NCBI RefSeq assembly: GCF_016801865.2 | Contig: NC_068938.1 | Coordinates: 212,687,734-212,751,733, forward strand | Length of the DNA stretch: 64,000 nucleotides | Origin: Culex pipiens pallens | Taxonomy: Eukaryota; Arthropoda; Insecta; Diptera; Culicidae | Direction of reading: 5' to 3' | Shown: in pieces, positions 30,011 through 42,999 of the stretch | Position numbering within the stretch: the first letter of the stretch is position 1 | How the letters are laid out: each line of letters starts with the position of its first letter | Notes under the pieces: model-generated | Databases searched by the model: none | The model's input: the letters and a program-made list of their open reading frames with translations, nothing else | What the model was told of the DNA's origin: nothing | Translations under genes and position numbers: made by a program

Positions 30011-31049
30011 AAAAGACATTTTTGATCCACCAAATTTCAAAATTCAACTTTTTACCCAAAAAATCCCAGCACATCTCTATTGCTTCAGACCTCATGCCCC
30101 CAAAGCAACCCAACACTGTAACCGAGTGGAGTGGCCCCGGCCACATCAATCAACCCACGTGGACAGCCACAAGCCATCAGAGCGAGAGACCGACACGGAG
30201 CCCTGGCGTACGCCATGGTCAATCTAGTGGTATACTCATCAACCCACCAGAAGCCAGCCCGAGCCAGATAGTTCCGAGTCCAAGTCCGAGCGACAAACGC
30301 CACGAACGCTTTTGATGGACATCAGTCACCAAGGGAGATGGAGCAACAAAAAAAAAAAAGCTCCAGAGAGCTTGAACAAAAATGTTGCTTCCACATGACA
30401 CATTCCGGTAGCAACGGCAGTAGCATTTCCATCCTGGGAGACCCCTTCAACACCTACTCCTGCGCTCCTCCTCCACCGGCCGAAATCACCCCCCAGATTT
30501 CATCTTGTACGAAAAGTTGGATAAAAGTAAACACAAAGTCGGCATCAAATCTTGCTGCTGCTCACTTTGAAGTGTGACTTGTTAGCAGCAGCCACCTACC
30601 TACTCTTGCCTAGTCTTTGAGTTTGACTTTTCCAGAAGTGAGCTTCGTTAGAGTCAAAGAGCTGACGATGGTGTCACTTCAGAGGTGGAGAGGGTAACTT
30701 TTGCTAACTGATGTTAATAATTTCATTAGGAAGTCGAAAGGCGATGTTGATTTGAGGCGGACGGCCTGACTGACTGACACTAGTTTGAGCTTTGGACGAG
30801 CTCAGGAAAAAGGGAGAGACTATTATTAGGGCTATCTATCTGAGGAGATCAGATGGCGACAGAACGTGATGGAGGCCTGGTTTTGTTTTTGTTTGTTGGA
30901 GGCTAATAAAGTCAGTTGAAGAGTTTTGATCCAAACAGTGAAAATGAGTGCGAAATCAAAACTGACCGAATCAGTCTTTGTAAATTCTCGTTATAATTAC
31001 ACGAAACATCAACTCTTCGGATTTTGACGGAAATTCAACCAATTTGGAC
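30011..31049. other. Mixed-composition single-copy DNA
   Basis: GC is higher at 30080-30800. Short open frames on both strands overlap each other and have no recognisable motif, so no gene is called. Confidence 0.35.
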
Positions 31050-31236
31050 GGTACTTTTACAGGTTAGCTTTTTCGGCTTTTCGGTCTTGGCGGGAAAATT
31101 CGAAACAACGCTTATTTTCTCGTATACGAGGAAATAAGCGTTGTTTTGAATTTTCCCGCCAAGACCGAAAAGCCGAAAAGCTAACCTATAATTTGTGATC
31201 CGGTCGATAGGAAGCACTCATCAGGTACTTTTACAG
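31050..31236. mobile_element. Near-perfect hairpin insertion flanked by 13-bp direct repeats
   Basis: GGTACTTTTACAG occurs at 31050-31062 and 31224-31236. Between them, 31061-31187 forms arms of about 63 bp with one indel and about two mismatches around the centre CTCGTATACGAG, followed by about 36 unpaired bases. It is non-coding. The direct repeats look like a target duplication. Confidence 0.7.
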
Positions 31237-33000
31237 TTTTGATGTTTAGATGATAAGAACTCGAATTGATCAATTTCTTTCTCCCATCATGACCATTGAG
31301 TCGAGGAAATTTATCATTTTATTTTTGTTTTTTTTTTTCTAAGGTGAATGATCAATTTGAAAACTAAATGATATAATACATAAATTTTGGAAAATATTTG
31401 CTGCGATTAGCGATGGCAGAATCATCATCAAAAAAACAATTTTGACGCTCATCCAGAGAAAAAATCGCAGGTGAACATGGCTCTCCTCTCTCGCGCACGA
31501 AAGATCGGTTGAAAGAATCTGAAAAAATAATCATCTTGATTATTCGGCGTCGAAAAAATACCTCTCTAGTTTTGTAGATGTGCGATGCGTGTAAATAAAC
31601 CGAAATAAATTAATTCAAGTGGTGCTTACAAAGAGATTCACAAAAAATCTTCAACTGATTGATTTTCACTGAGAAGTTCGGGAGTAATTTTCTTTTGCAT
31701 GTATCGCCTCCTCTCTTTTTTTGCGGGTAAAAAAAGTTAACAAGCGAAAAAGATTCTTTTCTGATTATTCCATCCCTACCTATCTTTAGAAGCAAACTTT
31801 TTATAACAAAAATACCATTTTTGATCTTTGAATTTGTTCAGTTTCAATTCAATTCTGTTTTGTTTGTGAAAAATCGAGTTATAATGAGTTCATTTAATAA
31901 CATGACAGAGTTTTGGAGTTCCTTTCAGCTGTGTGTTACACCATAATTCAATCAAAGACATTATTACTAATAACTATTTGATAAACAAGAGTAAGAAAAA
32001 GTTTTCGAAAAAATTACAGAAATTGGAATGGAAAAGTGATAGAAAAATAAAAAGGTAAACTATTTTTTTCGCTACTTATCGTTACCAATATGTTGAAAAA
32101 GAAATAGGATTTTGATTATTCTTTAGAAAGCTGAACTAGTTTATTTTTATACCGCAAAACATAACGTAATATTTTGCGGTAAAAAAATTATCTATTCCTA
32201 TAACCTGATTCCAGAAATAACATAAACATAAAATAAAACAAAAAATTGAGGATAAAACCTTGCTTATACGAATGAGCTTAGGCTTAGGTAAAAAATATTA
32301 GATTGTGTGTTTACTTTTTCTAGGGAAAACTGATAAAATATCACATAAAATATGAATGATTGAGAAGAAAACTATGGTTTTTTTTTATTAATTGTTTATT
32401 TTCAGCAAGAAGAGTAAGTTTTACAATTTGCAGTTATTTTCAAAAGATAAGTTTTCCCTTAATTTTTTTTGTTTGGATTGTGGCTTTGAAAATATATCGA
32501 TTTTTTAAATATTGAAAATTGGCCGAATGTTTTCTATTTCTCTTATTATTGAAAAATAAATAGAAAAATAAGGATTTTTTCAGCAAATATTGGACCGATT
32601 TTCTGAGCAAAAAAATAAGAATTCTTGAAATTATATAACCTTATTTGATTAAAACATTTTAAAATGTTTGAAATCAGATCAGGTCAGAATTGTAAATAAA
32701 ATCGATACGCGTAAAGATTTTATTTTATGTTTTGATATTTTGAAACAAAGGAATGTTGAAAACACGCGAATTATTCATTTTTTCAATCGGAAATGTCATT
32801 AATATTTTTTTGATAAACTGTTCCGTTTTCAAATGATAAATGACATATTTTTTCAAAATAATGTTATGAAGGAAGCTTTTTACTATACATAAAATTTTAA
32901 CAAGAAAAAACCATTGACAAAATATTTTTGAAAAGCTGATCAAATGTTACAAAGAACACACGGTATCATTCAGTGATTCTGTTTGAATGTCAATTTTAGG
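31237..33000. other. AT-rich DNA with a retroposon 3' UTR fragment
   Basis: About 31899-31948 is the reverse complement of part of the 3' UTR at about 2528-2580 (shared word GTGTGTTACACCATAAT against its complement, one change). A small palindrome, TACCGCAAAA/TTTTGCGGTA, lies at about 32150-32182. No gene is seen. Confidence 0.45.
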
Positions 33001-35600
33001 TCAAAATAAACAAATGAAAAATTTCCAGTCAATCACCCAGCACAATCGAAAGTGAAACATCGTACGTCATCGAAAAACAGCAAAACCGTTCAACGCAGCA
33101 AATTGATCTCGCGCGCAATGAACCACCAGCGGATCTCCACCTCCTTCCCAAAAACGGTCATAACCGGGAAAAAGTCGTTCCTCCATTAATAACCAGCCAG
33201 TCAGCAAATTGAACTGTGGGAGCAGCTAATCGGCTACCATCATCACGTTCCTGCGGTGTTACTTTTAACGGAAAATATGGGAAAACAAGTTCACCCTCCC
33301 CCAACCGGGCGTCGCGGGCAGTAGCCGCCGCATCAGGGCCAAGGAATCAATTTTACAGCCATAAATCAAACTCAGCTTCATTCAACTTTTGCTCCGGTTG
33401 AGCGCGCCATGAAAGGTGCGCTGCACTTTACGGGTCGCTCTCTTTATGGTGGAGGGGGGAGGGAAACAACTTTCATTGAGCAGTTTCCGAAAACATGATT
33501 TTCTTGGGTTGTTGTTACCTCCCGGTCAACCTCTATTAGGGAGGAACGTCGTTGTTATTAAAGCTTCTTATCACGCAAAACTGCCCGGTTATTGCATTGT
33601 TGCCGGAGGACTCTACTGGGAGGCACAGTGGGATTTTGAGTGGTCAAACATTATTTAATGAAACATATTTTTGCCTAATTGCGTAAAATCAGGAACTTTG
33701 TATAACCATGTCATGTGATAAATCCTGATTGCAACGATAAAAAAATCATAAAAATTTCGATATTTTTTACTCACATTTAAAAAGAGCGAGAAAACGCGTT
33801 TTAATGTTTGACCTTTAATAAACAATCACTCTGTGCATTGTCCTAAAGTTTTGTTGAATTTGTTTCCCGGAGTCCCGATTTATGACTACAAATGTTTACA
33901 GTTGTCGGGCGTGTACGTGTGTCAAACGCGTTCTGACCTGACGTCCCTTTGGCCAGTTGTCGCACTTGCAGTAATTTTCAGGGTGTGTCAAGATAGCTCG
34001 ACAAGACTGAAGAAACTTCTTTCACGGAGTTTTTCGGTTTTTATTGAATATCTCAGCATTGAAATAGAATTTTGGGAATCTGTGAAGGTCAAAAGGTGAG
34101 ACACTGTGTGCGACGATTTGATAAACAGAGATATCTTGGGGTGACCAAAATTCAAACTTAATCTCCCAGTATTCCGTGAAAACCGTTCCCCATGACCTGA
34201 CTGCTGATGGATGGCCAGACCACATGGACCAGAAGGACAGTACATCCACCGAAAAGCTCAGTTTATCCATGATCCGCATGTTACGTTGTTGGAGGAAACT
34301 CCTCTCTCCTCCGGTCCTCACCAGAGCTAATCGCGGTTGTTTCTCATGTTTTTTTTGGGGCGGAATGGAACGCGGACTCGCGCACATTATAAATTAATTC
34401 CATCGATCCACGTGGTTGGTGGGCAGTGCAGAACCCCTCGAGGGTGCAACATACTGCAGCAGCAGCCGATCGATGATGACGGCGATGATGGCCGGTAGCA
34501 TAATGCAGTCGCTTTTTCGGCTGTCCGGGAACGAATCGAAAAATGTGGTTCAACAGCTGCTGGCTGCTGGATGATGTTGCCTTTTTTACTGAGTAAAAGA
34601 ATGTTGCAAACGTGAACTGCATCGAGTTATCGGAAGAGGATTAATTTCCGAGTTTTTTTATGGATTTTTTAATTTTGTTCATGTTTTTTGTTGGATGTTT
34701 TTTTACAGAATCTCACGATCTTGAATAATTAAAAAAATGATGTTAAATGATTCTCTTCAGCATTGAATATGTTATGTTCAGAATTTCTCGAACAATCCCC
34801 AGAGCAAATTGTAAAATCACAAACTCCCGGCCCTCGCAGGTGCATGTCACACTATTTAAACAAAACTTCTGGCCCAAACTGGCAGTTTTCACGCTCGGCC
34901 AAGGTGTTTGCCGGTTTCACACGTTAATCCAATTCCCAGCATGGTGCACATTCTCCGCCCGGAAGTTTGCTCACATTCTCACCTCGCTAGCCTAGCCCGG
35001 AGCACTACAGTGGCCAGGTCACGAAGCACATTTAGAAGCACCTAGCTGGTGCTGGCACCTTAAACGCGCGGACATTTTCATTTTCGTGCCCTCGGGCGCG
35101 GGAAAATCCCTGCTAATGCGCTGCAGTAAATACAAAGTTTTCCACGGCTTGGAAAATGTGACGACGAGGGCGTGAGCTTTGGGAAATTGCACTTGGATTA
35201 AGGTGGAAAATTTTAGTTTTATTTAATAGCTCAAAATTTGATCTGATGATAGGGATTCTTAATAAAGTTACTGATAGCCAAAAAAATAAAACCTTTTTTT
35301 AGAAATAACCGAAAAAAAAATCAGGACCATAAAACGGAATCGCACCCCCTCGAAAGCGCGTTGAATTGGCCATCCAGACTGACTGCGGGAGGGGCCTCGT
35401 AATGGCGGAAGGCACGCGATAAATTAATTATCCTAATTGCCGAGCAGAGCCGTGGCCACCCGAAACTTCAGCCGGTGGTCTGATGGCTGCCTTTTTTTCG
35501 CACCAGTTCCGGACCAATTTATATAACGACTTTAATTTATCTCGGTTTTACTTCGCCTCCCCGATGGAGATCTAATTTGAAGGTTAGATTTTTTTTGGGG
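33001..35600. other. GC-richer, apparently single-copy region
   Basis: It lacks the local repeat words and has near-balanced composition in parts (33030-33660, 34180-34640, 34800-35560). Overlapping short frames on both strands show no domain. Regulatory or intronic sequence is the most likely content. Confidence 0.35.
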
Positions 35601-36261
35601 GGAAACAGTGATTTGGTATGGGTTGGGATTGTTTTATTTTATTGAATAAACAATGATTTTGAAGGGTCAGTTAGTTTCAAACAGATTTGTAGATGGAATT
35701 AAGAAAAACCATCATTTTCAAAAACAAAAAAAAAACAAAAAAAAAAACATTCTTTAGAATCGTGTTTTTTGGGGATTTTTGATTTCGTATTCGTTTATTT
35801 TGGAATAAATTTTATTTATTCCCTTTTTGATGAGAAGCCATTTTGCAATTATTTTTCTTTACATATGTCCTTGCAGGTAGATAATTCAAAAAATTAATCA
35901 GATATGAGTATATTTGCCGATCATAAATATTTGGGCAACTATTTTTAAAGCAGTTAGATTTTATTTTGGTAAAATAATTATTATGTTATTTCATAAATAA
36001 AATAAAAAAATGTCTTTTGAATTATATTCACTGAATTCAAAACATTATTGTTTTTTTTTTCATACGTAAAAAATTTCTCTAAATAAAAATCTTTTGTGAT
36101 TTTTTTAAATGGTTCAAAAATTGGTACCGGAGCAATGATTTGAATTAAGAAATATAAAAATTAATTATTAGCTACTAAAACAAATATAAAATCTTACATT
36201 ACCCAAATTTTCGTTTCCAATTAATGGGAACTTTTAGTGAAACCATAGTGAGGATGACCTA
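35601..36261. other. AT-rich non-coding DNA
   Basis: Long A and T homopolymer runs. No gene or bounded repeat is seen. Confidence 0.4.
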
Positions 36262-38310
36262 AGAATAATTGATAGCCTGCGGAAACATCCGTGAAATTTT
36301 CCGACCTTTTCGAAAACAATGTTTTCAAAATTTTCAATTGAAGATTAACATTTCAAAAGGGCCAAACTTTCAATATAACGCCCTTTTGAAATGTTAGTCT
36401 TGATTTGAAAATTTTGAAAATATTGTTTTCGAAAAGATCGGAAAATTTCACGAATGTTTCATATTTTAACATTGTTAATCGGACCATTAGTTGCTGAGAT
36501 ATTGACGTTAGAAAATGGTGGGTTGTTTGGGTGAGACTTAAAAACATAAATTTTCCTGCTTATTAAGCCTTTGCATTGCAATATCTCAGCAACTTAAGGT
36601 CGTATAAACCAAGGTGAAAAAAGCAAAATATAGGTAATATTTCAAAAATATTAAAAATATTTGTTTTTCAAACGTGGGTAAACATGTGAACTAGTTTAAA
36701 AAAATGAAAACTGCGACTATTTTCAAAAAAGTTACCTAAAAATGGCTATAACTTGAAAACGGTGCACTTTATGAAAATTTCTCTAAAGAGCAATTCCATG
36801 CCAAATAGGGAATCGGTTGTACCCGACCCTCTCCGATTTCAATGAAACTTTGTAGACATGTTATCCTACGCTTATATAAGCCAATTTTGTGTATATGGAG
36901 CCAGTTACACACGATAATGACATTTGAGAAGGGCGTAAGTGTTTTCAATATTTTTGTATTTCGTTATTTTATATATTTCTGTATCTCGAAGCCGTTGCAT
37001 CGTATCAAAAAGTGGTCAAAGACAAACTTGTAGGAAATTTGATGGGCTTTTTGATAAAAATACTCTGAAAGAAAAAAACACTCAACTTTTATGAGATTTT
37101 TTGATTTTTAAGTTTAAAAGTCAAATTTGAGGGGGAGCCCACGATTTTTTTTCGTTCAAAATTTTTGTGAAGATAGCCTAAGATGTTACCAAAAGACTCA
37201 CGAAAAATGCAGGATGGAGCATCTCACCTAAAAAAATACAAAAATCATTTACTGAAACTGTTTTTTTGAAAAGTGCTCTAAACGTCAAAATTTTCAAAAA
37301 CCGATACGGGAATCGATTTTCCAGACAATTTTACATAAAAGTATCGATATTGACTACTGTCCTAAGTCCAATCCTTGTGAAGTTAAAGCGGTTTTAAAAA
37401 TAAAAATGTTGAAAAAATAGGTTTTTTGATGGTTTTTGGCAATTTCTATATGACAGACTTGATTTTTCAGTATCGTAAACAATTTTACCGGAAAGCTCGT
37501 CCAATTTCCCTTAAGTTTGTCTTTGACCACATTTCAATTGGATGTATGGGCTTACAGATATAAGCTAATTTACTATCCAGGTTACCATACTACACTGAAA
37601 AAATATGATGTTTTCAGTAATGAGCAATGTAATTAGCTTATATCTGTAAGCCCATACATCCAATTGCAATGATTACATGCCTACAAAGTTTCATTGAAAT
37701 CGGAGAAGGTCGAGAGAAAAGTACCTGAAACATTCTTGTTTTGGGCTGGAATTGCTCTAAAGTAATTTTTGATTGCAAATTTGATTTTAACATCGAAAAA
37801 TAAAGTTAAAATTTTTTTGTGAACAATATTTTATTTTTTTGAAAAAATCAATTTTGATTCAAAGATTCATAACTCGGTCAAAGATTTTTTGAACAATCGG
37901 GAAATTTCTGAAAAGTTGGTATTTTATGTCCCCTAAAACATTTAAAAAATAAAAGAAATTAAAAATAGTATTTTTTTGCAAATCAAGTTTTAGTGAGAGA
38001 AAGTTAACTTGGAAAAAAACAATTTTTTTTACCGTGTATCATTTTTTTCAGTGTAGTCCTTATCCATAACTACAACTTTGCCGAAGACACCAAATCAATC
38101 AAAAAATTCCTTCAAAAGATACGGTTTTTTGAAGTTTTTTGTACGGAAAATTATATGGAAAAACTAATGATGCAAAATGGCTTCTTTGGGCATACCGAAG
38201 GCACCAAAAAAGTTTCAGCTGTATTAAAAAATACCAAAAAAATCGAATGACCGAAATCTGAGAGATTTGCTCGAATAAAGAGGGAAATTTGCAACATCAA
38301 ATAAACACTT
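36262..38310. repeat. Palindromic dispersed repeat FB2, copy 1, interrupted by a TIR element
   Basis: It shares long segments with 45881-47178: the hairpin around CCCTTTTGAAATGTTAGTCTT, the CAATATCTCAGCAAC phrases in opposite orientations, then AAAACGGTGCACTTTAT. The repeat resumes after the insertion 36789-37756 and continues to about 38310 (GGCATACCGAAGGCA). It is non-coding. Confidence 0.7.
36789..37756. mobile_element. 968-bp TIR element inserted in FB2
   Basis: The ends are AGCAATTCCA and TGGAATTGCT, flanked by CTAAAG at 36783-36788 and 37757-37762. The other FB2 copy has a single CTAAAG at the matching place (46567-46572), which is the empty site. Longer subterminal inverted segments pair about 36830-36862 with 37680-37712 (CGATTTCAATGAAACTTTGT). 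No transposase is present. Confidence 0.85.
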
Positions 38311-40303
38311 TAACACATTTTTTACGGTTTTATAAAATTTGTTTTTGGTTCAAGGAAATTTTGTGCCAGGTTTTTACTTTAATAAAAATATTTAAAGAAC
38401 TCAATTATCAACATAACGTTTTCTGAAATTTTCCTAACGCTTGTATTATTATTTGATCCATTTCTTATAATATCTTATGTTTTTGTGCTTAAGTAACCAA
38501 AAAAACTTCTCACTTAAAACAGTAAATATCATAATTAACCAGAAATAGACATTACGCAATCTTTGATCAAACCCTCGCCTAAACCCACCATTTCGAGCTC
38601 AAGTGCCAAACTGTGAAGACCAATCAGTGCGCGCCAAAAATGGTCACAAAAGCTCACCCGTTTTTGGACCCAATTCTGGTTCGCCAGGGTGCGTGGGAGT
38701 ATCGTTACGCAGCTCAGCGGTGTCACACCATAACGATCTAAAAATCAACTTGATTTGCCGGCCGAATAACACCCCCTCGTTTGAGCCTGCACGTGTCACC
38801 CACCTCCCAAATTACCTTCAAGTCACGTCTGCTGTGGCAATTGGAGAAGCTGAATGAAGTTGACTGACTGGCAAACATTAAAACCCTTGCGCTGGGAAAT
38901 GGAAGTGCAGTGTTTGGGCTCTCAGAATTTATGTCCGGAGTTGAGACGGATGAATGGGAACTTACCGCCGGGCAAGAAAATGAACCCTGTAACGTCAAAA
39001 AGGCACGTCCAAATTCGAGCCGGTTGGAGTTCTTTTGCTTTTCATTTCAGCACAAAAAATGGAAACATCAAAAATTGCGCCACAAAGCAAGTCTCGGGAA
39101 AGTCAGAGAGGGCAGCGAATTTGCAAACATTTCGTACAACATTTTTCTTGTCTCCCTACAATGTGTTGCAGGATGGTGCACTACCTTGATGGCAACCTGC
39201 AGCTCACATGGAAAGAAGACATTGGATGGGTTGTGTTTTGGAGAACAATCTGTTGGTTTGTTCATTTCATGCTTGAAGGAATTTTAATTACTATCTGAGT
39301 ACTTTCAGATTGTTTAGATTAGTCATTTTTCTGGAGTACTTGTACTTTTCGTTTGATGAAAATAAAAACTACATGACGGTTTATTAGCATACACGATCCA
39401 TTAGTCTTAATGAATCATCAAATCCAGTGATTAGCATACCAGCATATTGAATCACTCCAGGAATCGCAGTAGATTCCCTCCCACTTCCCATCTTCAACCC
39501 AAATCGGAAACCCAGCGACATTCCGCGACAAGTCGCACGCCTCGCTGAATCGGATCTAATTATATGATCATTGCCCCTCAACGATGACGACGACGCGAAC
39601 CAGCTGTGTTGAACCGTGATTATCATAAACTCTATGGAAAAATGCTAATATTTTGGCAATTCCATAGCGCCAACCAGTTCACAACAAGCGGCCAATTTAT
39701 GTCCCCTTAACCAAGAAGCGGAACGGCATTTTCCCACTTGAAACTGAACTCGATCAAAAACCAGCTCTGACTTGAGACAAAGCGAAGAAGTCAATAAAAT
39801 ATGACCGTTAAAATTCATAAGGCAACTCTCTGACGTTGTAGGAAAATCTGCCCACGCAAAGTCATAAATTTAGCTATGCGTTTTACATCAGTGTGCCAGC
39901 ATCGGCATGGTTCGCGAGAAAGGATTTATCATACGAATCGACTCATTCCAATCGGCTTTTGCCAATCTGTTCAGATAGAGTGAAAAAAGAGGGCAGGTGA
40001 GTGCATACCTCGGTGATCCGGTCGCTTAATAACACACAGTCTCTCTTTGGAACTATTGGAAACTCACCGAACCCCGTTTCTAAGTGGGTCTTTGCACGGG
40101 CAGAAATCTGCGTGACGAATTTGACACTAAGTGACATGAAAATGGCGGTGCGATTTTTATCAGTGTTGAGCGGTGCAACACTTTTCCTGTTCTGCCCTGG
40201 CCGGACTGACTCATTCATCATCGGCGTGAAGTGTGAAATACGCTCCCGCTGAAATGCGCGCATGCGATCACGGATAAGTAGACTTCAATTCTTAAAAATT
40301 ACA
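38311..40303. other. GC-richer single-copy DNA
   Basis: Composition is more balanced from about 38550. Several overlapping short frames in all directions have no motif or splice support, so no gene is called. Confidence 0.35.
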
Positions 40304-40734
40304 TTTTTGCAATTCCGTCGCGAAACTAATTACTTTTCCTGTCATTCTTGAACGACGAAATAGCCTACTTTTCTGTACCAAAAATAACAGAATCGAATAA
40401 CAACACTTTTCAAAATAAATGCTGAAAAGTTCTACTTTTCAGCATTGAAATGGGTGCTGAAAAGTTGAACTTTTCAGCACTTGTTTCGAAAAGTAACACT
40501 TTTCAACATTTTTTTTATTTAAACGATTTATTGACAAAATACATGAAAATCGACTTAAAATTTCACTCAATGGGTGTTTTTCGAAATTGCAAAAAATGTT
40601 GTATGGAACTCGTTGCAAAACTTGATTTTTTTAGCACTTTTCGTATTTATCCAACTCGGTGAACCTCGTTGGATAAATGTACGACTCGTGCTGAAAAAAT
40701 CCTCTTTTTGCAACTTGTTGCATAAACTACTATT
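40304..40734 (-). repeat. PAL family, copy 2 (minus orientation)
   Basis: The reverse complement runs from AATAGTAGTTTATGCAAC (40734) to GACGGAATTGC (near 40309) with the same two hairpins as copy 1. It abuts the heptamer array directly. Confidence 0.8.
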
Positions 40735-41357
40735 ATCATTTATCATTTATCATTTATCATTTATCATTTATCATTTATCATTTATCATTTATCATTTATC
40801 ATTTATCATTTATCATTTATCATTTATCATTTATCATTTATCATTTATCATTTATCATTTATCATTTATCATTTATCATTTATCATTTATCATTTATCAT
40901 TTATCATTTATCATTTATCATTTATCATTTATCATTTATCATTTATCATTTATCATTTATCATTTATCATTTATCATTTATCATTTATCATTTATCATTT
41001 ATCATTTATCATTTATCATTTATCATTTATCATTTATCATTTATCATTTATCATTTATCATTTATCATTTATCATTTATCATTTATCATTTATCATTTAT
41101 CATTTATCATTTATCATTTATCATTTATCATTTATCATTTATCATTTATCATTTATCATTTATCATTTATCATTTATCATTTATCATTTATCATTTATCA
41201 TTTATCATTTATCATTTATCATTTATCATTTATCATTTATCATTTATCATTTATCATTTATCATTTATCATTTATCATTTATCATTTATCATTTATCATT
41301 TATCATTTATCATTTATCATTTATCATTTATCATTTATCATTTATCATTTATCATTT
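40735..41357 (+). repeat. Heptamer microsatellite (ATCATTT), 89 uninterrupted copies
   Basis: 623 bp equals exactly 89 units, and I saw no variant unit. It begins at the 5' end of PAL copy 2 and ends in a truncated foldback element. Because 7 is not a multiple of 3 and no stop arises in one frame, it makes a long false open frame of repeated LSFIIYH. Confidence 0.97.
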
Positions 41358-41790
41358 ATTATCGTGAATCTTTTGTCCCTGATCACGAATCTGGGGTCCG
41401 TTTTTTGATATCTCGTGACGGAGGGGCGGTACGACCCCTATCATTTTCGAACATGCGAAAAAACAGGTGTTTTTCAATAATTTGCAGTTTGAAACAGTGA
41501 TGAATTAGAAATTTGGTGTCAAAGGGACTTTTATGTAAAGTTTAACGCCAGATTTGGGGCGTACTCAGAATTCCAAAAAAAAAACGTATTTTTCATCCTC
41601 AAACAACATTTAAAAGTTTAAGAAACTCCGCCATTGTCCGATGCTCAACTGTACCTAATTTTGGAACATGTAATTTTAAGGGAAATTTAATGTACTTTTC
41701 GAATTTACATTAACACAGAAGGGTCATTTTTCCATCTAAATCAAAAAATTTCATTTAAAAATTTCGTGTTTTTGTTACTTTGAAATTGAA
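41358..41790. repeat. Truncated foldback element related to 301-1346
   Basis: From about CTTTTGTCCCTGATCACGAA it follows 390-800 of the first copy with scattered changes (GATATCTCGTGACGGAGGGG is shared). The terminal 90 bp or so are missing, replaced by the heptamer array, and the right half is absent. Confidence 0.75.
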
Positions 41791-42838
41791 CAAAAAAATA
41801 AAACAAATATTTACCAATAAAAAAATATTAAATGTTACATCCACTTTTCTGTGATCTTACCCCCGTGAGAACCGTATCGAAAGCAGCTTAGCGAAATGAG
41901 AAGTATAAAAAAACTAACAGAAAAGAATCGTACCACGTGCCCTAGAGCAAACATGTGCGAGGGCCGACCAACTCCCTCCAGAGACTAGGATCTTGTAGAG
42001 GAAACATCAACGCTTAGGCTGAAGTGATTTTCTTCTAGTTGTTAGTGTGGAAGATATTAACTGGGAATAAATTTAAAGCCAAGAGTTGGTGGCGTGTGCG
42101 AGCAGATTGCAACATTTTAAAGCAAGAAAAACAAAATCCCTGGGAACACACTTGAGTGAGATTTTTTCGACGCATAAAATTGATTTTAATTGATCCCATT
42201 TAAAGGGGGATACCATCTGGTTTCGGTAAAGTGACAGATTTTGTGTGGAATTGAAATGAACTCGAAATTGAGATGTTTATGCTGTGTTGAGTAACTTCAA
42301 TTTATTTGCAAACATTTACATTTAAATTTAAATTTGAAGTTTCCTTAACAGAACCCTGCAAAAACTAAAGATTGCAAAACTCCATTAAAAGCAATAAATT
42401 TGCGCAGAGAGAGAGAAAAAATAAAATCAAAACGAATTCGTTAAAGTAGCATTTATTAATATAAATGGGGAGGTCCCGCGGGTGTCGAGCTGAATAATTT
42501 ATATCGATTTCCATCGATCGAGCTCGCTGCCACTCTGCGTCGAACCTTTTTGATGTTTACGTCCGACAGTACAGTTTGGTCGGGACTGCTCAGTTTATGA
42601 TTTGAAATGTGCGCCGACTTGCAGGCCGCCGCGGCACTCATGGTTGGAATCGATGAATCGTAGATCAGGGGGATAAGACATTTTAGATTGAGTCACTTCA
42701 TTCGGGACTGCTCCAGATTGAAAAGACAACATTTTGGTTTGAGCTAGAAGTTTTTTAAAAGGAGATTTGTGGAGAATTCCTGGAAAAACAGATTTTATCA
42801 TTGAATTGATGTTGATTTTTAAATAAAAATCAAAACCA
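41791..42838. other. Mixed non-coding DNA
   Basis: 41850-42120 and 42440-42720 are GC-richer and look single-copy. No coding or RNA feature is supported. Confidence 0.35.
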
Positions 42839-42946
42839 TGATACAAAATACACAGAGCTGAAATTTTTTTTTCATTCAGTTTTGCTAAATTAGAATTTAG
42901 CAAAATTAAATGAAAAAATACTTTAAGCTCTGTGTATTTTGTATCA
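42839..42946. repeat. 108-bp palindrome (hairpin MITE)
   Basis: TGATACAAAATACACAGAGC is mirrored perfectly by its complement at the right end. The middle pairs again through TTTTGCTAAATT/AATTTAGCAAAAT. Confidence 0.8.
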
Positions 42947-42999
42947 TAGTCAAAAAAAATACAATTTTAATAAAATTAAAGATTATAAATTCCAGGATG

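Noticed and set aside
38854..39298. Three overlapping frames suggesting an exon
   Set aside because: All three plus frames are open over the same stretch, there is no motif, and splice sites are not placed convincingly.
40574..41500. 308-codon open frame of repeated LSFIIYH
   Set aside because: It is a translation of the ATCATTT array plus repeat flanks; no start context, no domain, and it crosses three unrelated repeats.
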